Shown here: positions 1 through 7,299 of the stretch, piece by piece
How positions within the stretch are numbered: position 1 is the first letter of the stretch
How the letters are laid out: each line of letters begins with the position of its first letter
NCBI GenBank assembly: GCA_964520905.1
Contig: CAZFQL010000013.1
Coordinates: 58,502 to 122,501, forward strand
Origin: JAGVIE01 sp964520905
GTDB taxonomy: Bacteria; Bacteroidota; Ignavibacteria; UBA10030; SZUA-254
Direction: 5' to 3'
Length of the DNA: 64,000 bases
Notes under the pieces: model-generated
The model's database searches: none
Told to the model about the DNA's origin: nothing
The model's input: only the letters and a program-made list of their open reading frames with translations
Made by a program: the position numbers and the translations under genes

Positions 1-55
1 AATGTTAGGATGCATATTGATTGATAGTCTGTTTTAGAAATTGTTCATATCATTG

Positions 56-493
56 TCAAAGTGTAGTTATCTTTCTTCTATGCTCCACTGTGGTTTTTGC
101 CAACTTGTCACCAATACGCTGTTTAATCGGTGATCTTGCGATGCTAATAATTCCAAGAATATTTAGCATTGGTAATCCATCCATAAGCCTTCCAAAATTT
201 CGAATAACACTCTGACGTAAAGTGATTTTTTCACCAAAAACATTCAAAACTTTTAGCCCGAGGATTAATTTCCCAATTGTAACTCCGGTTAGTCCTTCTA
301 ATAGAATGAAGTAGGCAAATATTACGATCAGGAATATTGCACATAATGGATCGAATATAATCCAAAGGTGATTTTCTGGCAACATCAGCCATGTGCCTTT
401 TACAATATATGTAGTTGGAAAGAAAAATAAACTTAAGAATGCGTAATCTATTGCTTGTGCTAATCCCCGAATCCATACACCAGCGTATTTCAT
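56..493 (-). CDS. RDD family membrane protein
   Basis: A 145-residue integral membrane protein with the layout of the RDD family. The N-terminus (residues 5-24) carries the family signature region with an Arg in the first helix and an Asp in 'AQAIDYAF'. Hydrophobic segments follow at about 15-30, 47-66 and 105-120, and the C-terminus is basic. RDD proteins are small membrane proteins; some have been implicated in ion exchange, but most have no assigned substrate. The gene starts 3 bp after the stop of the upstream SDR gene, so the two are probably co-transcribed. Function beyond the family is not supported by the sequence. Confidence 0.8.
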   Translation of the reverse strand: MKYAGVWIRGLAQAIDYAFLSLFFFPTTYIVKGTWLMLPENHLWIIFDPLCAIFLIVIFAYFILLEGLTGVTIGKLILGLKVLNVFGEKITLRQSVIRNFGRLMDGLPMLNILGIISIARSPIKQRIGDKLAKTTVEHRRKITTL

Positions 494-496
494 AGT

Positions 497-1477
497 TTAT
501 TCTTTGTACGATGCAATCGTTTCCTCAAGTGCTGTGCGAATCGGAATATATGTAATTCCCAATTCTCTCTCCGCTTTACTGCCATCGACTCTGAAACCCT
601 CACGCATCACCCTCATCTGATCCAACGACATTCCCCACGGAGGCGGTTTCTTGATCACACCAGCTAATGCTGTGAACAGCACTGCGTTCATCATAGTCAA
701 CGAATCAGGGAGCCGTAATTTTGGTAGTGGAACTCCGGACATCTCACCGACCATTTGGTTAAGTTTTCGAAAAGACAGTCGCTCCTTGCCTGCAAAGTAT
801 TTCTCACCGATATTGTTCTGTTTCTCCGCCGCCCGAATAATTATTTCAGCGACATCTTTTACATGCACAAAAGTCAAAACAGCATCGTTAAAGACGGTGG
901 CAGGCAAACGCCGATGAAGGAGATCCTCGATATACTGACCGGATGCTTTAGGATCGCCGGCACCAATCACTGAACACGGGTATACCACAACCACCGGCAG
1001 TCCTTTTTCCTTATGCAGATTCCAGACACTCAAATCACCTTCGTACTTTGTTCGGAAGTACTCGGAGAAACGAACAGGACCTACATCGCTTTTTTCTGTG
1101 TAGGGATTATCAGCGGGTTTACCATAAACACCCACAGTACTCACATGAACAACCTTTGAGACTTTCGTCTCTATGGCACATTCCATAACGTTGCGTGTGC
1201 CGTCGATATTGACATACGTGAAGACACGATTATTCGGTTCCCAGAAAGAATAAAGACCTGCAAGATGGAAAACCCAATCACAACCCTGCATACCGCTAAG
1301 GACAGATGCTTTATCGGTTACATCGCCTATTGCGACCGTTGCTCCTAACTTTTTAATTTTTTCGCTGTGCGAACTGCTATTCCTCACCAAACAATATAAC
1401 TCGTGTTTGGTTTGAGATAACCGTTCAATCAAATAACTACCGATGAATCCCGTTGCACCTGTAACAAAAATTTTCAT
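497..1477 (-). CDS. NAD(P)-dependent epimerase/dehydratase (extended SDR)
   Basis: A 326-residue protein with a clear Rossmann start, GATGFIG at residues 7-13. The SDR catalytic pair is Tyr140/Lys144 in 'YFRTK', preceded by a Ser-rich strand ('VHVSTVGVYG'). Length and motifs fit extended SDRs of the dihydroflavonol-reductase / hopanoid-associated epimerase (HpnA-like) type, which reduce or epimerise sugar-nucleotide or ketone substrates in the cytoplasm. The substrate cannot be deduced. A good Shine-Dalgarno (AAGGAGGAG on the minus strand) lies just upstream of the ATG. It precedes the RDD gene by 3 bp. Confidence 0.85.
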   Translation of the reverse strand: MKIFVTGATGFIGSYLIERLSQTKHELYCLVRNSSSHSEKIKKLGATVAIGDVTDKASVLSGMQGCDWVFHLAGLYSFWEPNNRVFTYVNIDGTRNVMECAIETKVSKVVHVSTVGVYGKPADNPYTEKSDVGPVRFSEYFRTKYEGDLSVWNLHKEKGLPVVVVYPCSVIGAGDPKASGQYIEDLLHRRLPATVFNDAVLTFVHVKDVAEIIIRAAEKQNNIGEKYFAGKERLSFRKLNQMVGEMSGVPLPKLRLPDSLTMMNAVLFTALAGVIKKPPPWGMSLDQMRVMREGFRVDGSKAERELGITYIPIRTALEETIASYKE

Positions 1478-1576
1478 TTGTTCTCCTCCTTTCTAATAAT
1501 AACAATCGAAAACGCTTACATTTTTGCATAGCAAATTATGAAAAGTCCCTTCCATCGTCAGGCAATTCAAATAAAA

Positions 1577-1640
1577 CCCTACCTCCGGGTGACGAGTGCT
1601 GTGAGAGGGCAAGCGACTCGCAGCGGGATCCCGAAGATGG
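1577..1640 (-). repeat. Structured intergenic element, copy A
   Basis: A hairpin element downstream of the minus-strand CBS gene. The inner stem pairs 1593-1600 with 1612-1620, with one bulged base at 1615. The outer stem pairs 1583-1589 with 1630-1636, 6 of 7 paired. A second copy at 50549-50608 has the same architecture, a similar loop (TGRGRGG type) and different but still paired stem bases. On the minus strand both copies are followed by a similar T-rich tail (TTATTTGA). It could be a REP-like extragenic palindrome or a 3'-UTR/terminator element. Only two copies are visible here. Confidence 0.55.
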
Positions 1641-1711
1641 GAGCTAATAATTATTTGCGTCCGCCCTTCAACTTCGCTCATGGTGATGGGATAAGGAAAA
1701 CAACAACAGAC

Positions 1712-2158
1712 TTATCCCGGATATTTTCCGGAGATATAATCGATTAGAGATTTGATCTCATAATCTTTTATCTCCAGCATCGTTTTGACAATATCACCTA
1801 TCGATATCACACCCGATAATTTCATTCCATCGTAAATCGGCAGATGCCGGATTCTTTTCTCGGTCATGGTATTCATTAAATTCTGGAGATCGTCTTCCTC
1901 GGTAGCCATGACAATTTCCTTGCTCGGTGTCATTATTTCTTTTACTCTCACCTGAACCGGATCTTTTTTCGGATGAACACATTTTCCAACGATGTCGCGT
2001 TCCGATAATACTCCGGTGATCGTTTCTGTTGAATTTTTTATTATCAACAAACCGATCTTATTCTTTGCCAATTCTTCAATCGCATCATAAACCGTAGCAT
2101 CTTCGAGGATGCTGTAAATCTTTCGTCCTTTTATATCTAAAATATCTTTCGCGTACAT
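1712..2158 (-). CDS. CBS-domain pair protein
   Basis: A 148-residue protein made of two CBS domains (about residues 8-65 and 78-140) and nothing else. 'SERDIVGK' ends the first and 'SIGDIVKTML' ends the second, the usual positions of the nucleotide-binding Asp. Stand-alone CBS pairs bind adenine nucleotides and regulate partner proteins. The start was moved to the ATG at 2158 because AAGGAG lies 7-8 bases upstream. A 40-residue upstream extension has no domain and runs through that ribosome binding site. The partner is unknown. Confidence 0.85.
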   Translation of the reverse strand: MYAKDILDIKGRKIYSILEDATVYDAIEELAKNKIGLLIIKNSTETITGVLSERDIVGKCVHPKKDPVQVRVKEIMTPSKEIVMATEEDDLQNLMNTMTEKRIRHLPIYDGMKLSGVISIGDIVKTMLEIKDYEIKSLIDYISGKYPG

Positions 2159-2280
2159 ATATTGCTCCTTTTTTATCTGGGGCAAGTTAGGAAAAGTTAG
2201 ATTCATTGTCAAATGTACCGGGAGTTGCGTTGATTCCAGCCCGCCAGAAGTAAGTTTACCACGCAAGGAAATAGTCATTG

Positions 2281-2570
2281 CGAACCCGATTTATTGGGTG
2301 AAGTCCCCTCTCAAATGCGCTTCATCCATAGCGAGAGGGGATTTTCCGCCGGAGGCGCCCGCCTGCCGGACGGGCAGGGATGCGCTGCTGGCGCAAGGGG
2401 TGTATTCTTTTGGCTCTTTCCACACACCCCGTCGGGGCTGACCAATATATAAAAAAGGTCTGTGTCATTCCCGTCCCGACAAATCGGGACAATCGGGAAT
2501 CCAGAAATTTGCAAAATCTGAACACTGGACTCCCGATAAATACGTTCGGGAGTGACAGTCTTGGTCTTTT
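2281..2570. repeat. Intergenic inverted-repeat cluster
   Basis: No credible gene is seen between 2160 and 3018. This part holds several palindromic units. GCCCGCCTGCCGG with its near-complement CGGGCAGG lies near 2358-2382. A larger unit at about 2464-2565 has two arms of the form 'GTCATTCCCG ... CGGGAATCCAG' and 'TGGACTCCCGA ... TCGGGAGTGACAG'. Short reading frames here follow the palindromes and are judged spurious. These look like dispersed miniature repeats; no transposase is encoded within them. Confidence 0.5.
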
Positions 2571-2658
2571 TAGACAGCCCCTTTTAACGCAACCGTAAAG
2601 GTCGCGGCTACACACTTCTAACTTATGGTTTTTAAAACTACGGACAAAAATATTTCCC

Positions 2659-2687
2659 TTGACTCTATGTCAGCATCGACGTATATT
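2659..2687 (+). promoter_or_regulatory. Candidate sigma-70-like promoter
   Basis: TTGACT at 2659-2664 and TATATT at 2682-2687 are separated by 17 bases, a near-consensus housekeeping arrangement. No ORF starts immediately downstream; the first plus-strand gene starts at 3019. A strong hairpin (2692-2751) begins at the expected transcription start. It may drive the downstream cassette genes or a small structured RNA. The match could be chance in AT-rich DNA. Confidence 0.35.
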
Positions 2688-2691
2688 TTAC

Positions 2692-2751
2692 CATACTGAA
2701 CCCGGGGAGATGTTTCAGTTGCACTTCCGGGGATTGATTCTTTTCAGTATG
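2692..2751 (+). repeat. Two-tier inverted repeat after the candidate promoter
   Basis: CATACTGAA (2692-2700) is perfectly complementary to TTCAGTATG (2743-2751). Inside it CCCGG can pair with CCGGG. With the promoter-like boxes just upstream, this would form at the very 5' end of a transcript. It could be a small RNA, an operator or a repeat. Nothing recognisable as SRP, 6S or tmRNA was seen. From 2752 to 2964 the sequence is AT-rich with one small palindrome (TCCCGATTTATCGGGA near 2913). Confidence 0.4.
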
Positions 2752-3018
2752 ATGTATTAAAATATTTGATGGCAACAAAATAATGAGATTGTTAGGCTGA
2801 AATTGAGATGGATGATAGATATGCACAACCTATTTCCCGGATATTGCAATTTTAGTCTGATTTTGGAAATAATGGATTATAGAAATGCAACTGCACAGTC
2901 CATCCCGATTTATCGGGACATATCTATGTTCCGAGCTATATATAACCGTGCAGTATAATTAATAGTTAGAACACACGAACAAGGTGTTGGTGTAAACTTC
3001 GCTAAGAGATAATTCTTT

Positions 3019-3621
3019 ATGGACTTAATTGCAAAACATGATTCGAGATGTTATAAATGCAAAAGCACTATCTATAGCATGTTGCAAAAAATATTCGGGG
3101 AAATAGAGTTTAAATATAAAGCGGAAAGAATATCCACCAGAATTGAAGATTATGAAAATTTAGAAATATTTGACTCTCTCTCAAAAATACATGGTTCCCT
3201 TGTTCAACATCGAAATTATAATGACTTTACCAAATCAAAATCTTTGCAAAGATGTGACCTTTACATACCTCAGAAAAAATTGGTGATTGAAACAGATGAA
3301 ATTCAACATTTTACATATCCACGTTATATCTCACTCAAAAATTATCCAGAATCATTAAATGTTGGATACGATTTAAAATGGTATATGGAAACATGTCAAA
3401 ATGTAAAGAGTGTTGACAACGACCCAAAATACAGAGACGAGCAACGCGCATGGTATGATACACTTCGTGATTTTTTACCAAGCATTCATAATGAAGTCAA
3501 CTTAACAGTTCGCATACCGTTAGGTTTTCATTCTTGGTGTTCTTTAAGTCCAGCCAACGCTAAGGATATTGATATTTTTAACGCTCTTGCTTTAGGTCGG
3601 GTTAATTGGAATAGATTCTGA
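3019..3621 (+). CDS. Putative PD-(D/E)XK-like endonuclease, cassette gene
   Basis: A 200-residue protein of unknown family. An N-terminal 'CYKC' pair (Cys11, Cys14) is followed by an alpha/beta core with 'RCDLYIP' (Asp80) and 'LVIETDEIQHF' (Glu91, Asp93, Gln96, His97). A D ... E-x-D ... QH layout recalls the restriction-endonuclease fold of Vsr/DUF559-like proteins ('ViEvDG.qH'). This is a motif reading, not a family match. Codon use is AT-rich. It lies 18 bp upstream of the nitrilase-fold gene on the same cassette, so the two may work together. A role in DNA or RNA cleavage is inference. Confidence 0.5.
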   Translation: MDLIAKHDSRCYKCKSTIYSMLQKIFGEIEFKYKAERISTRIEDYENLEIFDSLSKIHGSLVQHRNYNDFTKSKSLQRCDLYIPQKKLVIETDEIQHFTYPRYISLKNYPESLNVGYDLKWYMETCQNVKSVDNDPKYRDEQRAWYDTLRDFLPSIHNEVNLTVRIPLGFHSWCSLSPANAKDIDIFNALALGRVNWNRF

Positions 3622-3639
3622 TTAGAAAGAGTTCAACTC

Positions 3640-4416
3640 ATGTCAATAATAATTACACCACGTTTACACATCGAGAAACTTGGAATTGTTTCTCGTGATT
3701 ATAGGTATAACTTCCCCAATGGTTATAGAGATTTTAGTTATGCTTTCCCCAATGTCCTTAAATTGCTTGATGACAAAAAATGCGATGCAGTACTTTTTTC
3801 TTTATACACAATTGTCCCACGAGAAGGCAATAATATTTACAATGCGTTTGCTAATTTAAAAAATATAAAATCTGTATTTATTGAAGAATTTTATGATGGC
3901 AATCCAAGAGATGTCAAGCGATTTGTTGTTTTTCATAATGAATCTTTGAAATGGGAGGAATATGAATTGCATCAAAAATTTGCGACCTTAACAGGAATGG
4001 ATGAAAAAGACATTTTCAAATTTGTGTCAACTGAAATACCCAAAAGAGTTTTGGGCAATTGTGTCGTTTTGCTATGCGGTGAATCTAACGGTGTTAAATA
4101 CTCAAAGAGCGACAAATCAATTCACGATACTTACGGTCTGGAAAATGCAATCCCTAAGGAAGTTAATATTGTGCTAAATCCTGTTCATGACCGAATGACA
4201 AGGTTTGAAATGAATCTGAAAAGAGAATTTCTTTCAAGAAATAATAGATGGGTTGTATCTGTATGGAACAAAGGCAAGCAAGACAAAAATGGTAAAATTA
4301 AAGATGGACTTGATTCTGCTTGGACTGTATATCATAACGGCCAAAAGAAATTTACTGAACCAATATCAAACAATTATAAATTGGAAATCGGTGTACTCAA
4401 CATTAATAACAATTAA
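3640..4416 (+). CDS. Putative nitrilase-fold (carbon-nitrogen hydrolase-like) protein
   Basis: A 258-residue protein. The segment 'NCVVLLCGES' (Cys146-Gly-Glu) followed by 'EVNIVLNPVHDRMTRFEM' and 'LSRNNRWVVSVWN' resembles the nitrilase core: a strand ending in the nucleophilic Cys, then the 'P ... R ... A.eN ... vv..N' block. A candidate first-strand Glu is Glu62 ('IVPREG') and a candidate Lys is in 'EEYELHQKF' (Lys113). The usual C-[WYF]-[DE] is C-G-E here, so catalysis is not assured. Nitrilase domains are known in defence proteins, for instance fused to type-1 defence reverse transcriptases. Coupling with a nuclease-like gene makes a defence role plausible but unproven. Confidence 0.5.
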   Translation: MSIIITPRLHIEKLGIVSRDYRYNFPNGYRDFSYAFPNVLKLLDDKKCDAVLFSLYTIVPREGNNIYNAFANLKNIKSVFIEEFYDGNPRDVKRFVVFHNESLKWEEYELHQKFATLTGMDEKDIFKFVSTEIPKRVLGNCVVLLCGESNGVKYSKSDKSIHDTYGLENAIPKEVNIVLNPVHDRMTRFEMNLKREFLSRNNRWVVSVWNKGKQDKNGKIKDGLDSAWTVYHNGQKKFTEPISNNYKLEIGVLNINNN

Positions 4417-4607
4417 GTTCTACCGCGTGTGTTCTAAGCAGCGGTTCAAACTGACCAGATGAGTCCCGCGAAAAACACGTGGGGATAAACTCCAGCACAT
4501 TTTGCATTGCGCGCAGAGGTTCAGTGCAGATTTGAAAGTGAAGTGAATGAACTTGTTTCGTTTAGTACATTTTGTGAGCCAAAGGCTCAGGCGCAAAAGT
4601 TATCAAT

Positions 4608-4686
4608 GCGGCAGTGGCGCTTTACGCCATGGCGCGGAACACGACAGTGTGAGGCGCCACTTAGCCGCCATCCGTTAGGCGGCGTT
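4608..4686 (+). repeat. attC-like recombination site between the two cassettes
   Basis: GCGGCAGTGGCGC (4608-4620) pairs with GCGCCACT and GCCGC (4654-4668) around an unpaired TA. It is followed by CTTAGCCGCCATCC and the core GTTAGGC (4674-4680). The order stem, 'CTTA', short spacer, GTTAGGC is that of the right half of class-1-type attC sites. The core and the next bases (4674-4686) are the perfect inverse of AACGCCGCCTAAC at 5693-5705. Confidence 0.5.
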
Positions 4687-5705
4687 AAAAATAACATACT
4701 CTTCTAGTGTTACAATAGATGAATTAAAATGCCGATATTGACTAATACTTCTCTTCCATCTTCTTCAGGGGCCTCAATCACAGAATTTGTAGAGTGGTTT
4801 GAAGTATTACTTGCCAATAACCAAATAAAAGTTGCACCATCTTCTACTTTGCGTATCGATATTGATGCCTTAAAATTCTTAGGTCAGGCGTATCGTGGAA
4901 CGACATCATTGCCAAGAGAAGAAGATATGAGTGAGTTTTTTCGTAGAACGCTCGGGTTAGAATACATTATTAAGGTTATCCACATGGCTCTTCGCTCTCC
5001 ATCAGGGGAAGCTCTATTGTCTCGCCTTGATGTCTTCAAGGGAGCCGACCTTACTTTGACAAATTCTACTCAACATTCCCATGAAAGAGATTTCCTTTGG
5101 GAGCTCATCGTTGCTTGTATATGTTCAGGTTTTTGTTCAAATGTTCGTTTCGACGAACCAGATATTAGATGTCATTACTCCGGTTTGGATTGGGGAATTC
5201 CATGCAAATTGTTCTATACTCACTCGAAGTATGGTCAAATTGAACGTATAGTTTCTGGTGCTCGACAGTTAGAAAAATCATCCGCCGATTCAGGATGTAT
5301 TATCGTGAATCTTGCAAATTTAATAAATCACTCACGTTATCTACGATCAAAACCAAATGACCCAGATTCTTTTTTGTCATTTCCTGATTGGCAAGTTCCT
5401 TTGCAAATGTTACAATCTGAGATGACAAACGTAATTAATCCAGTTAGAACAAAATCACTTATTAAGCGCTTGACGAACGACCTTAGGACTGGACAGGAGC
5501 GATGGAAAACTAGAGGAATATTGTTTTTGGCACAAACTGTGTACACAAACAATCTTACTCCAATGTTTCCTACTGTATGTGTGTTTCATAGTTTCCGCCA
5601 TATACAGGGTGTCGAATCTCAATTTCTCCAGGACTTCAATCGTACTGCACAGGCAGTTATGAACGAAGCAATTTAATTATAAAAACAATTTAAACGCCGC
5701 CTAAC
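4675..5705 (+). mobile_element. Integron-type gene cassette 2 (single ORF)
   Basis: It begins TTAGGCGGCGTT (4675-4686) and its 3' box reads AACGCCGCCTAAC (5693-5705), a perfect 13-bp inverted repeat including the preceding G. The R'' box GCCTAAC (5699-5705) fits RYYYAAC exactly. The ORF starts about 50 bp after the left box and stops 14 bp before the homologous right end. A full downstream attC hairpin is not evident after 5705, so the right end of the array may be truncated. Confidence 0.5.
4729..5676 (+). CDS. Putative PD-(D/E)XK-like nuclease, cassette gene
   Basis: A 315-residue protein without a recognised family. Residues 118-200 show a nuclease-like series: 'FLWELIVACICSGF' (Glu126), 'FDEPDIRCHYSGLDWGIPCK' (Asp145, Lys160) and 'IVSGARQLEKS' (Gln180), then a hydrophobic strand 'CIIVNL'. 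The E ... PD ... (x)K ... Q order matches PD-(D/E)XK enzymes. However, the acidic residue before the Lys is replaced (I-P-C-K), so activity is uncertain. No ribosome binding site is obvious, as is common for cassette genes read from an upstream promoter. Confidence 0.5.
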   Translation: MPILTNTSLPSSSGASITEFVEWFEVLLANNQIKVAPSSTLRIDIDALKFLGQAYRGTTSLPREEDMSEFFRRTLGLEYIIKVIHMALRSPSGEALLSRLDVFKGADLTLTNSTQHSHERDFLWELIVACICSGFCSNVRFDEPDIRCHYSGLDWGIPCKLFYTHSKYGQIERIVSGARQLEKSSADSGCIIVNLANLINHSRYLRSKPNDPDSFLSFPDWQVPLQMLQSEMTNVINPVRTKSLIKRLTNDLRTGQERWKTRGILFLAQTVYTNNLTPMFPTVCVFHSFRHIQGVESQFLQDFNRTAQAVMNEAI

Positions 5706-5800
5706 CACTTTAAAAAGAAAAAAAGTCAAATAAATAAAACTATCCCGAAGCGTCCGGCTTCTCGATCTATTCTCTTAATCCGATAAGTCATTATAAACAC

Positions 5801-5834
5801 AAACGCTCCGACGAAATGCCGGGGCGTTTTAATA
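5801..5834 (-). terminator. Terminator downstream of korC (possibly bidirectional)
   Basis: AAACGCTCCG (5801-5810) pairs with CGGGGCGTTT (5820-5829) with one G-T pair. T-rich tracts are present on both sides, so it could also stop plus-strand cassette transcription. Another small hairpin with a T-rich minus-strand tail lies at about 5735-5757. Confidence 0.7.
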
Positions 5835-5853
5835 TTGCATCAAGAAAAGGGTA

Positions 5854-6408
5854 TCAATTCAGCTTTGCTTTCTGACTGATACCGTATTCAAATCCTTTGT
5901 TGAACGCGTTGAGGTTCAGTTCTTCAGTACCTTTCGGAACCGAAACCTTTACTGCTTTGCGCATGGCTTCAACATCAACAATATTTGTCACCGCTGTCAT
6001 AAATCCCATCATTACGATATTCAAAACCATTTTCTTACCGAGCTCTTCTGCAATTCGTGTTGCCGGAATTGAAAAATGCTTTATATCTTTTCTAAGGTTG
6101 TGAGGTTGTACTAATTCTTCCTCAGTAATCAGGATGCCGCCGTTGGCAAGCTCCGGTGTGAATTTTGTGTACGCTTCCTGAGACATGACAATCATAATCT
6201 CCGGCGCGGTGATATAAGGATATGCTATCTCAGTGGGTGAAACTATTACCTGTGAACTGCATGCGCTGCCGCGTGCTTCTGGACCAAACGCCTGAATCAT
6301 GGTTGCATGCTTGGCATCATAGATTGATGCCGCTCTACCGATGATGTATCCGCTCAGGATAACACCCTGTCCGCCGAAACCGCCAATTTTTATTTCTGTT
6401 CTTGACAT
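5854..6408 (-). CDS. korC: 2-oxoacid:ferredoxin oxidoreductase, gamma subunit
   Basis: A 184-residue protein of the pyruvate/ketoisovalerate oxidoreductase gamma family. It opens with 'IGGFGGQGVILSG', the family's N-terminal Gly-rich signature, and contains 'GPEARGSACSSQVI'. The gamma domain binds the CoA moiety in the oxidative decarboxylation of 2-oxoacids. The ATG at 6408 was chosen because AAGGGA lies upstream; the longer form would overlap korB by about 30 bp. It is the last gene of korD-A-B-C. The four-subunit make-up fits 2-oxoglutarate or 2-oxoisovalerate enzymes better than a fused PFOR; the substrate is not certain. Confidence 0.85.
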   Translation of the reverse strand: MSRTEIKIGGFGGQGVILSGYIIGRAASIYDAKHATMIQAFGPEARGSACSSQVIVSPTEIAYPYITAPEIMIVMSQEAYTKFTPELANGGILITEEELVQPHNLRKDIKHFSIPATRIAEELGKKMVLNIVMMGFMTAVTNIVDVEAMRKAVKVSVPKGTEELNLNAFNKGFEYGISQKAKLN

Positions 6409-6418
6409 GGAAAATCCC

Positions 6419-7294
6419 TTATCCTTTGTATGGAGTGTATTTATCACCAAACTTCTTTCCGTAGTATTCGTTCATTGCATCTAAATATGTCGGTCGTTCT
6501 TTATCGACGAACTTTCCCACGGTAATCTTGCCCTGAAAGCTTAGTGAAACAGTTTTTGTATCGATATCGTTCTTGACCTCGCTGTTCTCTTTATAATAGA
6601 TCATTTGATCAAGCCCGTCACCTAACTTATTGCGCCGGCTGTAGAGTGTCGGACATGGAGCGAGAATTTCGACGAACGAAAAACCTTTTTTAGCTAAAGC
6701 TTCCTTTATCGCCTTGGTTACATGGCGTACATGGTACGCTGTCCAGCGCGCGACATAAACAGCGCCACATGATTCGGCGAGGTATGGTAGGTTGAATGCT
6801 TCTTCAAAATTTCCATGAGGTGTCGTTGATGCTGTTGCGGTTAACGGGGTTGTCGGTGCTACCTGTCCACCGGTCATCCCATAAATAAAATTATTGATGA
6901 GAATGACTGTCATATCAACGTTCCGGCGTGCAGCATGTATGAAATGATTTCCGCCAATAGCCGTAAGATCACCGTCACCGCTGTATACGACAACTTTCAA
7001 TTCCGGATTCGCCAGTTTCAATCCTGTTGCGAAGGGAATTGCACGGCCGTGCGTAGTATGGAATGAATCGAGTTTGAGATAACCCGCTACTCTTCCGGTA
7101 CAACCGATTCCCGAGACGACAGAAACTTTCCGCAAATCTAATCCGCTCGTTTCTAAAGCGTGGGCGAAACAATTAACCGTCGTTCCAATACCGCAGCCGG
7201 GGCACCAGATATGCGGCATCCGTTCCATCCGAAGAAATTCTTCCACCGTATTGGTGGGCATGCTTTCATCAACATCTAATAATTCATCTGACAT
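6419..7294 (-). CDS. korB: 2-oxoacid:ferredoxin oxidoreductase, beta subunit (TPP-binding)
   Basis: A 291-residue beta subunit. 'HIWCPGCGIG' supplies the Cys31/Cys34 cluster ligands. 'YSGDGDLTAIGGNH' followed by 'ILINNFIYGMTGGQ' is the thiamine-diphosphate/Mg site (GDG ... NN). It forms the catalytic core with korA and passes electrons through the 4Fe-4S cluster to ferredoxin. ATG at 7294 has GGGG upstream; a TTG one codon earlier was not used. It lies 5 bp after korA and 10 bp before korC, so translation is likely coupled. Confidence 0.92.
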   Translation of the reverse strand: MSDELLDVDESMPTNTVEEFLRMERMPHIWCPGCGIGTTVNCFAHALETSGLDLRKVSVVSGIGCTGRVAGYLKLDSFHTTHGRAIPFATGLKLANPELKVVVYSGDGDLTAIGGNHFIHAARRNVDMTVILINNFIYGMTGGQVAPTTPLTATASTTPHGNFEEAFNLPYLAESCGAVYVARWTAYHVRHVTKAIKEALAKKGFSFVEILAPCPTLYSRRNKLGDGLDQMIYYKENSEVKNDIDTKTVSLSFQGKITVGKFVDKERPTYLDAMNEYYGKKFGDKYTPYKG

Positions 7295-7299
7295 CAATC

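Larger units (their letters stand above)
2965..4680 (+). mobile_element. Integron-type gene cassette 1 (two ORFs plus attC-like end)
   Basis: The unit begins at G/TTAGAACACACG (2965-2977) and its genes end just before CGTGTGTTCTAA (4426-4437), a perfect 12-bp inverted repeat. This matches the rule that the 5' TTRRRY of a cassette pairs with the R'' box of its own attC. The ORFs start 53 bp after the left box and stop 10 bp before the right one. The following ~240 bp carries a hairpin (4608-4620 with 4654-4668, two extrahelical bases) and ends in a canonical core GTTAGGC at 4674-4680. The attC would be longer than usual (about 250 bp), and no intI gene is in the window. AT-rich composition differs from the neighbours. 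Confidence 0.5.

Noticed and set aside
2311..2615. Overlapping minus-strand ORFs of 67 and 97 codons
   Set aside because: They run through GC-rich palindromes and repeat arms, show no domain and lack ribosome binding sites.
4438..4470. tRNA T-arm-like 'GGTTCAAACTGACC'
   Set aside because: No matching acceptor, D or anticodon arms in the surrounding sequence on either strand.
4507..4707. 66-codon plus-strand ORF between the two cassettes
   Set aside because: It coincides with the attC-like hairpin and core site; the coding pattern is explained by the palindromes.
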